Of a stretch of DNA of 64,000 nt, positions 1 to 8,734 are shown one piece after another (positions within the stretch are counted from its first letter, which is position 1; every line of letters begins with the position of its first letter). The translations under genes and the position numbers were made by a program. This DNA comes from JANQQN01 sp964519665 (GTDB taxonomy: Bacteria; Myxococcota; Kuafuiibacteriia; Kuafuiibacteriales; Kuafuiibacteriaceae), in assembly GCA_964519665.1 (NCBI GenBank), contig CAZFIV010000005.1, forward strand, positions 106,170-170,169. Direction: 5' to 3'. The notes beneath the pieces are model-generated. The model did not search any database. It was not told the origin of the DNA and was given only the letters and a program-made list of their open reading frames with translations.

Positions 1-1004
1 AGCCGGAGCCCGACCCGAGCCCGCTCGAGCTCGGCTCGAAAAAAGTCGATCTCCGGCCGGCGCTGCATGGCGAGGTCTCGACCGATCTGGAGCTGATTGG
101 CTCTTGGCAAAGTTGGATCGGGCAGGCCTGGCATCCGCCGGATCGACGGAATGCGGGGCTCGCCGTCGTCGTCTCGCCAGAACAAGCTCAGCTTGATTCC
201 CGCCTGCTCCAGCTCTCGTTGGGCGACCACGAGGTCTTGGCGGCGGTCGAGCACCGCTCGCAGATTCTCGGCGCGTTCGATTTCGGCGACCGCCCCCCGC
301 TGGACTTTTTTGGTGATCTGCTCGTCGCGAGTCTCCGCGAGCCGGACCAAATCGAGTGCGATCAGATAGGTGCGTCCCGCCAGAACCCACTTCCAATAGG
401 CGGCCGCGCTTTCGAGAAGCAGATCGAGCCGGGCCGTTTCCCGCTCGAACAGCACTGCTTGGGCGCGTTGTTCGGTCTGGCGAATGGAGGCCCGCCGGTC
501 GTCGATGGGGCCGTCGCGCCACAAGGGCACGCTCAGGCCCGCTTTCAACTCACCGACGTCCAGGGTACGAGCCTCTTCCTCGTAGACCGGGAGGTTGCCG
601 CGGCCCAGCCGGTAGCTCCCGAACAGCTCGGTGCCCCACAGTGGGGTCGGCTGCACGACCTTCGCGTCGATCCGTTGAAAGTCATAGAAGCCCTCGGGCC
701 AGAGCTCGGCTTCCAGCTTGAGGACCGGATCGAATCCCCCCCGCGCCGAGAGCGCGTCGCCCTCGGCCTGCCGGCGGCGCTGCTCGGCGGCGGCCAACAC
801 CGGGTGATAGGTCTCTACCGAGGCCGAGATTTCTCGAAGCCGCAAAGGAGCGTCTCCCCCGAGGGTCAGTGCGGTCACTGGTTCGAGGTCGCCCGCTTCC
901 GCCATCAGCTTGGAGATCGTGATGGTCGGGGTCTGAAAGGGACGCTCCTGGGCAGCGGTGGTCGTTGGAATCAGCAGGATAACTGCCGCCAGCCATTCGC
1001 TCAC
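1..1004 (-). CDS. TolC-family outer membrane efflux protein (partial, C-terminus off left edge)
   Basis: Last gene of a three-gene minus-strand operon; it would form the outer-membrane exit duct of a type I secretion-like system. A GTG start at 1004 overlaps the HlyD stop by four bases (GTGA) and gives a short signal peptide (hydrophobic AAVILLIP, then TAAQ). The mature part shows TolC-like features: an early HPVLAAAEQRR segment, long polar helices rich in Ala/Glu/Arg (about residues 155-260), and a second-half RPEIDFFRAELERAR stretch before the window ends. About 334 codons are visible. The frame was read by hand: the in-frame ATG at 996 lies in a different frame whose product is not TolC-like. 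Family call is firm; substrate unknown. Confidence 0.8.
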   Translation of the reverse strand, partial: MSEWLAAVILLIPTTTAAQERPFQTPTITISKLMAEAGDLEPVTALTLGGDAPLRLREISASVETYHPVLAAAEQRRRQAEGDALSARGGFDPVLKLEAELWPEGFYDFQRIDAKVVQPTPLWGTELFGSYRLGRGNLPVYEEEARTLDVGELKAGLSVPLWRDGPIDDRRASIRQTEQRAQAVLFERETARLDLLLESAAAYWKWVLAGRTYLIALDLVRLAETRDEQITKKVQRGAVAEIERAENLRAVLDRRQDLVVAQRELEQAGIKLSLFWRDDDGEPRIPSIRRMPGLPDPTLPRANQLQIGRDLAMQRRPEIDFFRAELERARVGLR

Positions 1005-2407
1005 TTCGCCGCCTTTACCTTAACCGGAGGCCCCACGTCTTTTTTCTTCTTCGGCGACTCGACCGCGGGCGGGAAGCCGTTGAAGCGCCGCCACAGCTCG
1101 TAACCGAGACGGACCTCGTCGAGGAGGATCCAGCCCTTGGTGCGGGCCCCGAGGCGGAGGTAGTGCGAGTCGGGCCACTCTTCTTCCGGCCCGGCGTCGG
1201 GATCGGGCATGACCACGACGCGGAAGTTCCCGTCACTGTCGCTGGCCGAGTCGACGAATTGGACGACGCCGGGGAACGTCCCGACGGCCACCGAAGGCCA
1301 CCCGGCGAACTGGACGGCCGGCCAGCCCTCGAATTGCAGGCGGACTTTTCTTCCCGGCGACACGATCGCGGCATCGTTGCCGTCGACGATCAAGGCCGCC
1401 GCGCGGGCGGTGTCGGCCGGAACGATGATACCCAGCGCTTCGCCTTTTTTGATCTGCTGGGCGCCGGGCAGGGCGAGCGTCCGCAAGAGAATCCCGTTTA
1501 CGGGCGCCCGAACGACCCGCTGCGCTTGCCGGGCGAGCTTGACGTCGATCTCGGCGAGCTTGGCTTCGACGCCCGCGAGCTCGGCCCGCGCCGCGTTCAG
1601 CTTGGCCCGTGTGTCACCGACCTTGGCCGCCCCATCGGCGCGCGCTTTGTTGAGTTCTTGGCGGGCGGCGGCGAGCGCCTGGGCGGCGCCGGTGAGGTCG
1701 TTCTGAGCGGCTTCGCGGTCGGTCCGGCTCTTGGTGGCCTTCAGCGCGGTGAGCTCGAGTTCGCGCTGCGAAACCAGACCCTCTTCGCGCAGCGACTGTT
1801 GGCGTTCTACGTTGATTCGGGCCGTCTCGTAGGCGGCTTCCGCGGCCTCGAGCTTCTGCCGGGCGGCTTGCAGCTTTTGTTCGGCTTGGGCGATCTTGGC
1901 TTCGGATCCCGCCACCGAGGCGTCGAGAGCCTCTCGGGCGTTCTCGACCTGCCCCTCCAGGTTGGTCACTTTGGCGAAGTAGCTCTTGCGCTGCTGCTCC
2001 GCGGCGTTCCTTTGGGCGGTGATCCGCTGGACGAACTGCGGGTCGTTGTCGGACATCTCGACCACCGGGTCGCCGGCCTCGAGCACGGCCCCTTCCTGGA
2101 CGAACCACTTCAACACGAGCCCTTCGATGGGCGCCCCGAGCGTCTGCTGGCGGTCTTGAGGCGCGAAGGCGATCAGGTCTCCGGCGCCAGACACGTTTTG
2201 CTGCCAGGGCAGCGCCATCAACCCGATCAGGAGCAGAATGAAGATCAGGGCCAGGAACGACGCCACCCGGCGCGCGGCGACCGGAGGAGGTACCAATCGA
2301 GTCGCCGGCAGCGCGAGATCGACGGCTCCAGACACAGGCTCCGCGGGTCGACTTCGACTCCGCGCCAAGGCGGTAGGGCCGGAAGTTCCGACGTATTCGG
2401 TGGTCAC
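1001..2407 (-). CDS. HlyD-family periplasmic adaptor (membrane fusion protein)
   Basis: 468-residue adaptor linking an inner-membrane ABC protein to the TolC duct. The GTG start at 2407 is chosen because it overlaps the upstream ABC stop (GTGA); the open frame continues upstream only as antisense of the ABC gene. Seen: one N-terminal transmembrane helix (about residues 48-68), a first lipoyl half (GAPIEGLVLKWFVQEGAVLE), a very long Ala/Glu/Lys coiled-coil hairpin (about 120-290) including LREEGLVSQREL, the second lipoyl half (VRAPVNGILLRTL), and a beta-barrel region. The C-terminus ends in a Lys-rich tail. Sits between the ABC and TolC genes with four-base overlaps on both sides, so the three proteins are almost certainly made together. 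Confidence 0.85.
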   Translation of the reverse strand: MTTEYVGTSGPTALARSRSRPAEPVSGAVDLALPATRLVPPPVAARRVASFLALIFILLLIGLMALPWQQNVSGAGDLIAFAPQDRQQTLGAPIEGLVLKWFVQEGAVLEAGDPVVEMSDNDPQFVQRITAQRNAAEQQRKSYFAKVTNLEGQVENAREALDASVAGSEAKIAQAEQKLQAARQKLEAAEAAYETARINVERQQSLREEGLVSQRELELTALKATKSRTDREAAQNDLTGAAQALAAARQELNKARADGAAKVGDTRAKLNAARAELAGVEAKLAEIDVKLARQAQRVVRAPVNGILLRTLALPGAQQIKKGEALGIIVPADTARAAALIVDGNDAAIVSPGRKVRLQFEGWPAVQFAGWPSVAVGTFPGVVQFVDSASDSDGNFRVVVMPDPDAGPEEEWPDSHYLRLGARTKGWILLDEVRLGYELWRRFNGFPPAVESPKKKKDVGPPVKVKAAK

Positions 2408-4563
2408 GCTGGCATCTCCATGGCTAGTAAGCGCCCGCTTAGCAAGCGCAATCGGGAATCGAAACGAGCTGCGATCTCCGGACGCACGGTCAACACGACC
2501 AGAGTCCAGGTGCCGCGCGGCTGAAGCAATGCATCGATGGCCCGGTCGGTTAGTTCGGGCGCTAGGCCGTCGAGAAGGCCGTCGACGATCAGCACCTCGG
2601 GATTGTCGACGAGGGCGCGAGCGAGCACAATCAGCCGCATCTCGGCGTCGGACAGCGGATCCCCATCCAGCGTCAGTTCGGTCTGAAGTCCCGAAGGCAG
2701 CGAAGACACCGTTTCGATGAGCCCGACGTCTTCCAGCACCCGTCGAATATCCGTGTTGTCCAGATAGACGCGCCCCATCCGCACGTTTTGCATGATGGTT
2801 CCGGGGACGATGTCGACTCCGCTCACCAACGCGATCCGGTGTCGCAGGTCGTCGACGAGCAGGTCGCGATAGTCGGTACCGTTGAGGCGGAGCCATCCAC
2901 CTTCCGGGCTCCGGAGTCCGAGCATGACTTCGGCCATGCGGGTCCGGCCGGGTCCGCTATCGGTGACAATGGCGGTCTTGGATCCGCCCACGAACGTGTG
3001 GCTGCCGTGTTCGATGATGGCCGAGCGGTGCTCGGGGCGTACGGTCAGGTTCACGAGCTCCAGCTCCGAGCCGCCAGCGCTCGCCGGAGCCTTTCCGATC
3101 TCGCCGTCGTGTCGCTCCATGGGAAGATCGGCCAGCTGTCCGAGCTTGTCGACCCCCGCCACGAGATCGTAAAAATTTTCGACCTGCTTACCCATCTTGG
3201 CGAACGAGGCGACGACCGCGGTCACCACCAGCTCGGCCGCGACGAGTTGGCCGAGCGTCAGCTGCCCCTGAATGACGAGCCAGCCCCCGAGACCGAGCAC
3301 GGCCGCGGATGAGATGGTCTGAATGACCAAGCTACCGATCGTCTGCCGCAGCACGATACGGAAGTGGTCTTTGCGAGTCAGCAGGAAGTCGCGGGCGAGA
3401 TGGTCGACCCGGTCGCGCGCCATGATCTGAGCTGCTGGCGGCTTGAAGGCCGTCGGCCGGGCCGCGATGGCCTCGAGCCACTCGGCGACCGCGTACTTGG
3501 CTTTGCTCTCTTTGATGGCCGTCTTTTGGCCGGTTCGCCCCATCACCACCAGAACGAAGAACAGGGCGATGATCAGCAGGATGTCGAAGGCGAGCAAAAG
3601 CGGGTGGTAAAAGGCCAGCAAGAGCAGGCCGACCGCCGTTCGGAGTACGAGGTCGAGGCCGTCCAGCAAGAGCGTGGCCGCAGCTTTGTGAACGGTGAAG
3701 ACGTCGAAGTAGCGGTTGACGAGCTCCGGCCCGTGGCGACCGTCGTATGCCTTCACTCGCACTCGCGGGAGCCGATGGGCCAGGTCGCCGGTGACCCGCA
3801 TGAACAGACGGCGCTGCAGGATTTCGACCACGTACACCTCGAGGGCCACGAGCGCCGAGGAAAGGCCGAGACCCAGGACCAGCGCGAAGGTCAAGACCAC
3901 CACCGGCTGCAGCAGGGTGCCGAAGGCGACGTTGTTGACCAGCGCCTGTACCGCGACCGGGGTGGCCAAGGTCAACAAGCCCACGCCCATGGCGAAGATG
4001 AACACCGTCCGCATATCTTCCCGCTCGGCGCTCATCAGACCGAGCAAACGCGCGACCGGGCTGGTCTTGCCGCCTTGGCTCGAAAGCCAGCTGAGCGGCG
4101 TCGATGGGTCGGCCGCCCATAAGGTGATCGGCTCGGTCGTGCCGAGCTCGGCGTCGAGCTGAGAGGCGCGGATCCACCGTCCCTTGGGAGCGGTGGGAGT
4201 GACCATCTTGACCATCCGAGCTCGGCGTTCGGTCAGCAGAATCCAGCCGTCAGGTTCCGAGGTGTCAGTCCAAAGCAGAATGGGGTGCCGGGAGCCGACG
4301 CCATGGATGCCCTCGCTGGGGCGGGCTTCGAACGGGCGCCACGCGATACCCAGTTCGACGCCGGCGTGGCGGGTGGCCAGACACCAGTCATCGCCGTCGG
4401 CGTACGCGGTGCTGTGGGCCACCAGAGCCCGCGTCTGCGAACGGTCAAAAGGGACATTGACACATGCACACAGTTGCTCGAGCAGCTCGAGCACTGGTTC
4501 GGCCCGACTCAGGTCGTCGCTCTGGCTTTCCATGTTCGTATTAATCCTCGGACTGTCGACCAT
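2404..4563 (-). CDS. Type I secretion-type ABC protein with a degenerate ATPase domain
   Basis: 719-residue fusion of a cytoplasmic N-terminal region (1-185), a six-helix membrane domain (about 187-450) and a nucleotide-binding fold (about 500-719), the layout of LapB/HlyB-type exporters. The ATPase motifs are all altered. Walker A reads TDSGPGRTR, with Arg540 for the Lys; the Q-loop Gln is Gly (VSGVD, about 582); the signature is LSDAE rather than LSGGQ (637-641); Walker B keeps Asp661 but the catalytic Glu is Gly662; the switch His is Val693 (LTVRPE). The fold is otherwise full length and the frame is open, so this looks like retained but non-hydrolytic protein, not decay. An alternative start is Met11 (4533), which has a GAGG 12 bases upstream. 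Head of the operon with hlyD and tolC. Confidence 0.8.
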   Translation of the reverse strand: MVDSPRINTNMESQSDDLSRAEPVLELLEQLCACVNVPFDRSQTRALVAHSTAYADGDDWCLATRHAGVELGIAWRPFEARPSEGIHGVGSRHPILLWTDTSEPDGWILLTERRARMVKMVTPTAPKGRWIRASQLDAELGTTEPITLWAADPSTPLSWLSSQGGKTSPVARLLGLMSAEREDMRTVFIFAMGVGLLTLATPVAVQALVNNVAFGTLLQPVVVLTFALVLGLGLSSALVALEVYVVEILQRRLFMRVTGDLAHRLPRVRVKAYDGRHGPELVNRYFDVFTVHKAAATLLLDGLDLVLRTAVGLLLLAFYHPLLLAFDILLIIALFFVLVVMGRTGQKTAIKESKAKYAVAEWLEAIAARPTAFKPPAAQIMARDRVDHLARDFLLTRKDHFRIVLRQTIGSLVIQTISSAAVLGLGGWLVIQGQLTLGQLVAAELVVTAVVASFAKMGKQVENFYDLVAGVDKLGQLADLPMERHDGEIGKAPASAGGSELELVNLTVRPEHRSAIIEHGSHTFVGGSKTAIVTDSGPGRTRMAEVMLGLRSPEGGWLRLNGTDYRDLLVDDLRHRIALVSGVDIVPGTIMQNVRMGRVYLDNTDIRRVLEDVGLIETVSSLPSGLQTELTLDGDPLSDAEMRLIVLARALVDNPEVLIVDGLLDGLAPELTDRAIDALLQPRGTWTLVVLTVRPEIAARFDSRLRLLSGRLLAMEMPA

Positions 4564-4625
4564 CGTCGACTATGAGTAATTCCAAATCCATTGCTTCGGG
4601 ATCTTCGAACTGGACGATTCTGGTA

Positions 4626-4638
4626 TCGTTGATAACGA
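4626..4638. promoter_or_regulatory. Possible LysR-type operator in the divergent promoter
   Basis: An inverted repeat TCGTT-GAT-AACGA sits in the relatively AT-rich stretch between the divergent secretion operon (start 4563 or 4533, minus) and the LysR gene (start 4700, plus). Short inverted repeats of this size in a shared divergent promoter are where LysR-type proteins usually bind. Only position and symmetry support this; there is no second copy to compare. Confidence 0.25.
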
Positions 4639-4699
4639 ATTGTTCAGGATTCTCGATGCTGGCCCGACCACTGCGATGATCCCAAGCAAAGCCCTGTTG

Positions 4700-5608
4700 A
4701 TGGAATGGCTCAATTATCACCACCTGCTGTACTTCTGGACCGTGGCCAAGGAAGGCTCGGTCGCGAAGGCCAGCGAGGCGCTCAGGTTGGCGCAACCGAC
4801 CATCAGCGGCCAGGTCAAGCAGCTTGAACAAGCGCTTGGAGAGCAATTATTCGTTCGTAAAGGGCGCAATCTTGTTCTGACTGAAACGGGCGAACTGGTC
4901 TTTGGTTACGCCGACGAGATCTTTGGCCTTGGCCGGGAGTTGATGGATAGCCTCCGCGGCCGCCCATCCAGCCGGCCCGCCCGGCTTCATGTGGGGATAT
5001 CCGACGTATTCCCGAAGTTGATCGCTTTTCGAGTGCTCGAGATGGCGACCGATCTCGACCCCCCGGTCGAGGTCGTCTGTCGCGAAGACAAGACCGAGCG
5101 GCTCCTCGCAGAGCTGTCGATTCATGGTTTCGACCTCGTGCTGACCGACACTCCGTTTTCGGGGCAGGTCAGCGTGAAGGCGTTTAATCACCTGCTGGGC
5201 CAAAGCGAGGTCGGCTTGTACGGGGCTCGGAAATTGGCGGAGCGATACCGTCGTGACTATCCGGCAAGCCTGGACGGCGCGCCCTTCTTATTGCCGACTT
5301 CGCACTCGGTCCTTCGCCGGGCGATCGATCGGTGGTTCGAGGCCAACTCGATTCGGCCGTCCATCGTGGCCGAGTTTGATGATTCGGCGCTCATGAAGGT
5401 CTTCGGCGCTCACGGCAAAGGTATCTTCCCCGCCGCCAACGCGATCGAGACCGACATCCGACGCGACTTCTCGGCCCGCAAAATCGGCGATGTCGACGGG
5501 GTCAGCGAGCAGTTCTTTGCGATCACGGTGGAGCGACGAATCAAGCATCCAGCCGTGCAAGCCATCTCCAACGCCGCGCGCGAGTCTCTGTTCAAGAAGG
5601 CGGGCTGA
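4700..5608 (+). CDS. nhaR: LysR-family transcriptional regulator, NhaR-like
   Basis: 302-residue regulator. The N-terminus MEWLNYHHLLYFWTVAKEG, followed by ASEALRLAQPTISGQVKQLE, is the NhaR form of the LysR winged helix; the effector domain follows (about 90-300). The ATG at 4700 is preferred over an upstream in-frame ATG at 4640 because NhaR-type proteins begin directly with the MEWLNYHHL helix. NhaR proteins activate Na+/H+ antiporter or related stress genes, but no antiporter gene is visible here. It is transcribed away from the secretion operon, so it may regulate that operon instead. The subfamily call is by sequence likeness only. Confidence 0.8.
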   Translation: MEWLNYHHLLYFWTVAKEGSVAKASEALRLAQPTISGQVKQLEQALGEQLFVRKGRNLVLTETGELVFGYADEIFGLGRELMDSLRGRPSSRPARLHVGISDVFPKLIAFRVLEMATDLDPPVEVVCREDKTERLLAELSIHGFDLVLTDTPFSGQVSVKAFNHLLGQSEVGLYGARKLAERYRRDYPASLDGAPFLLPTSHSVLRRAIDRWFEANSIRPSIVAEFDDSALMKVFGAHGKGIFPAANAIETDIRRDFSARKIGDVDGVSEQFFAITVERRIKHPAVQAISNAARESLFKKAG

Positions 5609-5637
5609 TTCGACGTCGACCTCCGGTTAGCGTCCGG

Positions 5638-7437
5638 TTAGCGTCCGGCAGCCTCGGGGCGGTCTCCCGGTGGCTGCACGGGTGGGCGCTCAGACTTTGG
5701 ACGGGTGGGCTTCGGTCGTTTCCGCGCGAGTATCTCCTCTGCGCGCTGTCGGATCGGCCCCTCGCGACCTTCCGGCTCGTCGATGATCGACCCAGGCACC
5801 AGGGTTCCCGTTTGGTCGACGACCCGCATCAACGACAGCTCCGACCACGGCCGGCCATCGGCGTTGACACCTAGCTCGATGACGCCGACCCCTCGGCTTT
5901 CGCTGCCCCAGGTGCGACTGGCTCGGTCCCACCGACCGGTTTGGTCGACCCACGTATGCGTGTTCACGTACCGGACCCTTCGCCCCTCGGGGGTCAGGTA
6001 GTGTTGGTCTTCGGCGACATGGGTGTGGCCGTGCACCACCTCGTTGATGTCGAAGGTGTCGTGCAGGGCCTGAATCCTGCGTTCGTAGGCCACTTGGCTT
6101 TCGTGGCGAACCTGATTGGCGATGATACCGGGGAGCCGCTGAAAGAAGGACGCCCCGGCCCGGAACGCCGAAAAGAATGGTTGAGCGGTCGACGCTTCGA
6201 CCCGTTCGAGACCGTCGGCGACCTCCGCGGAGCCCAGCTGATCGTCGGCATCGCGAAACGCGTTCAGCTGGTCGACCAGCTCCGGGAAGGTCTCGACGAG
6301 GCGACGAGCGTCCATCCGCCGCACCTGTTCATCGTGGGCGGCCGACACCTCGTGCCCTTCTTTGAGAGCGCTCTTCAGGAAGGCCTTGAGCATGCCGACC
6401 GCGGCTTTCGGCGCGCCGAGGGCTTCTTTGACGAACGCCGTCTTATTGCTCAGGGCGTCGCCGAGGTAAGGCTGCTTTCGCTCGAGAAGATTGAAGCCGT
6501 CCCGGACGCCGTAGTCGCCGAGCGCCAGGGGCATCTCTTCGTGCAGGGGCGTCGGGTCGAAGATCTCTTTGTACGGTCGGCGGGTGCAGTTGTACGGGTC
6601 TTCGCGGTGCCCGTGATCCACGAGCTTGTCTCCGTACACCACCATCGGCAGACGGTTGAGGCGAGCGAGAGCGGCCTCGACCTGATGGTCGTCGCACCCG
6701 AGCCGGCGCAACTCTGTGCGCATGATCCCTAGGAAGCCCTGATGTACCCGGCCATCGGACTCGACCTGGCCATCCCAAACGTGAGGATTCCAGAGCTCCC
6801 GGTCGTGATTGCCGGGCAACAGATCGACGCGATGGCCGAGGCTGAGGTGCAGCGCCAGGGCTCGGAAGAACTCTGGGTGGCCCCGATGCATGATGTTGAG
6901 CTTGATGATCGCGTTCGCAGGGGTGTTTCGGGGCGCGGCGCCGTCGAAGCCGTCAACGAATCGGTAGCCGGGCCGTTCGACGGTGGCTTGCAGGAACTCG
7001 AAGACATCGCCATTGAGGTTCAAGGTGAGCGCGTGTGCGTGGTCGGCAGCCAGCGCCCGGCGTTCGTGAGTAGTGATCGGGGCTCGATCGCCCCATGGCA
7101 GACGTCCCATCGATTCGACGATGTCTTCGCGGGACCGCGGCAGTTCGACGTTCGGAGCGGCCCGCAGCCACTCGCGGGCCAGCAAACGCACGAACTGTTG
7201 CTCTTGGTTGGGCTTGAAATCGTCGATGACGTCCAGGCGACCGGTGACCGGATGTCGACCGGCGGCGATGTGAATGTCGCTCACCGAAATGATGCGGTGG
7301 GTTCGTCGACTGCCCGACTCGCTGGCGCGGCCCGGCGGACGGTCACGGTCGACGAAGTCGACGACCGCCTGCTCCGATCCCAGGTGGTCGTGCAGGGTAT
7401 CTGCAACAGTATTGGTCAGCGGCAGCAGGCGGGTCAT
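5638..7437 (-). CDS. Calcineurin-like metallophosphoesterase
   Basis: 599-residue predicted binuclear metal-dependent phosphoesterase. The metal-binding signature is complete and in order: SDIH (Asp54, His56), NGDVFEF (Asp144), GNHD (Asn210-Asp212) and a late HGHTH (about 467-471). Between the last two motifs lies an insert of about 250 residues with helical, charged sequence, larger than in ordinary family members and likely a cap or substrate-selecting domain. No signal peptide, so cytoplasmic. The C-terminus is Pro/Arg-rich and probably disordered. Converges with the LysR gene (29 bases apart). Substrate cannot be assigned. Confidence 0.8.
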   Translation of the reverse strand: MTRLLPLTNTVADTLHDHLGSEQAVVDFVDRDRPPGRASESGSRRTHRIISVSDIHIAAGRHPVTGRLDVIDDFKPNQEQQFVRLLAREWLRAAPNVELPRSREDIVESMGRLPWGDRAPITTHERRALAADHAHALTLNLNGDVFEFLQATVERPGYRFVDGFDGAAPRNTPANAIIKLNIMHRGHPEFFRALALHLSLGHRVDLLPGNHDRELWNPHVWDGQVESDGRVHQGFLGIMRTELRRLGCDDHQVEAALARLNRLPMVVYGDKLVDHGHREDPYNCTRRPYKEIFDPTPLHEEMPLALGDYGVRDGFNLLERKQPYLGDALSNKTAFVKEALGAPKAAVGMLKAFLKSALKEGHEVSAAHDEQVRRMDARRLVETFPELVDQLNAFRDADDQLGSAEVADGLERVEASTAQPFFSAFRAGASFFQRLPGIIANQVRHESQVAYERRIQALHDTFDINEVVHGHTHVAEDQHYLTPEGRRVRYVNTHTWVDQTGRWDRASRTWGSESRGVGVIELGVNADGRPWSELSLMRVVDQTGTLVPGSIIDEPEGREGPIRQRAEEILARKRPKPTRPKSERPPVQPPGDRPEAAGR

Positions 7438-7496
7438 CCACCTGTAGGATAATGCATCTTATGTGGTAGGTGGTAGTCTTATTGCCGAGCCGGCGA

Positions 7497-8591
7497 TCAG
7501 CCCCCGAGGGCCGACATGTTGACGTGGTGGTGGTCGTCGACGCCGTGGACGTTGAAGTGATGGCCGTGCCATTTGCCGAACAGGGCCTCTCGGATGCGGT
7601 CGAGGATGGCTTGGTCGTCGAGGCCGGCCCGGATCAGGTCTCGCAGGCTCAGACCTTTGGGGCTGGCCAGGCAGGCTCGGATCTCCCCCTTGGCGGTGAT
7701 TCGGATGCGGTTGCACCGCTCGCAGAAGTTCTCGGTGACGGCTCCAATGAAGCCCACCTTGTGGCCGCCGCCTCGCGCCGCAGGCACGTACCCAGCGGGG
7801 CCGCGATCGGCGCGATGCTCGGGTGCGGCATCGACGACGATCCGGTCACCCAGGATCTTTTTCATCTCGGCGACCGGAACGACCGCCTCGGCGCCGAGGT
7901 TCGCGCCCTCACCGAGCGGCATCAGCTCGATGAAGCGAGGCACGATGCCTCGGTCCCAGGCCCAGTCGACGATGTCTCCGAGCTGCGTGTGATTATGGCC
8001 TCGGACCACGACGCTGTTGGTCTTGACGACCTTTAGGCCGGCTTCTTGGATCGCCTCGATGCCCGCCATGACCCGGCACATGTCGCCACCGCGGGTCATC
8101 TCGCGAAACGTGTCGGGGTCGACGCTATCGAGCGAGACGTTGAGCCGGCTCAGGCCGGCGTCGACCAGACGCTTGGCGAGCGGTCGAAGGGCGGTCGCAT
8201 TGCTGGTCATCGCGATGTCGTCGATGCCGAGGTCTCTGATGCGCCGGACCAGGTCATCGAGGTTCTTGCGGACCAGGGGCTCCCCGCCGGTCAGGCGGAC
8301 CGTCTGGACGCCGAGCTCCTTGAAGATTCCACACACGCGCACGATCTCTTCGAACGTCAAGATGTCTTGCCGGGGCGAGGCCGCGATGCCTTCGGGGGGC
8401 ATGCAATACTGGCACTTCAGGTCACACCGATCGGTGACCGACAAGCGAAGATACCGGAGCCGTCGGCCTTGGCTATCGCTCAACCAGCCGGGTTGACCGA
8501 CCCGGCTGCGTCCCGCGAGTGGAACCGGGTCGGACGCATCGCTGTCCGGATCACGACCGAGACCAGAGTTGAGAACGGGGAGCCTCGCCAT
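7497..8591 (-). CDS. moaA: GTP 3',8-cyclase (molybdenum cofactor biosynthesis MoaA)
   Basis: 364-residue radical-SAM enzyme for the first step of molybdopterin synthesis, GTP to 3',8-cyclo-7,8-dihydro-GTP. The N-terminal 4Fe-4S site is TDRCDLKCQYC (Cys56, Cys60, Cys63). RLTGGEPLVRK binds SAM. The C-terminal cluster Cys residues are in ENFCERCNRIR and RACLASP. The protein ends in Gly-Gly, as MoaA proteins do, after an unusual His-rich stretch (GKWHGHHFNVHGVDDHHHVN). The first 35 residues before GQPGWLSD are an extension not needed for the fold. No other moa/mog genes are adjacent. Confidence 0.93.
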   Translation of the reverse strand: MARLPVLNSGLGRDPDSDASDPVPLAGRSRVGQPGWLSDSQGRRLRYLRLSVTDRCDLKCQYCMPPEGIAASPRQDILTFEEIVRVCGIFKELGVQTVRLTGGEPLVRKNLDDLVRRIRDLGIDDIAMTSNATALRPLAKRLVDAGLSRLNVSLDSVDPDTFREMTRGGDMCRVMAGIEAIQEAGLKVVKTNSVVVRGHNHTQLGDIVDWAWDRGIVPRFIELMPLGEGANLGAEAVVPVAEMKKILGDRIVVDAAPEHRADRGPAGYVPAARGGGHKVGFIGAVTENFCERCNRIRITAKGEIRACLASPKGLSLRDLIRAGLDDQAILDRIREALFGKWHGHHFNVHGVDDHHHVNMSALGG

Positions 8592-8734
8592 CAGCGGTCG
8601 AGGCTAGCCGAGTTTCTGGTCCCGAATCCAGCACTCCCGTTCCGTAGACCAGCATGCATGGCGATGAGTGACGCTCGTCAGGGTGATCCGCACGTTCGGG
8701 TGCGTCAACCGAGCGCGCAGATGCGTCTGACCGT

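Noticed and set aside
219..1103. 294-codon plus-strand open frame across the tolC/hlyD junction
   Set aside because: It is antisense of TolC and HlyD, both of which show family sequence; high GC leaves long antisense frames open.
5609..5640. Two GTTAGCGTCCG direct repeats between convergent genes as a regulatory site
   Set aside because: Only two copies between two stop codons, with no stem and no gene to regulate.
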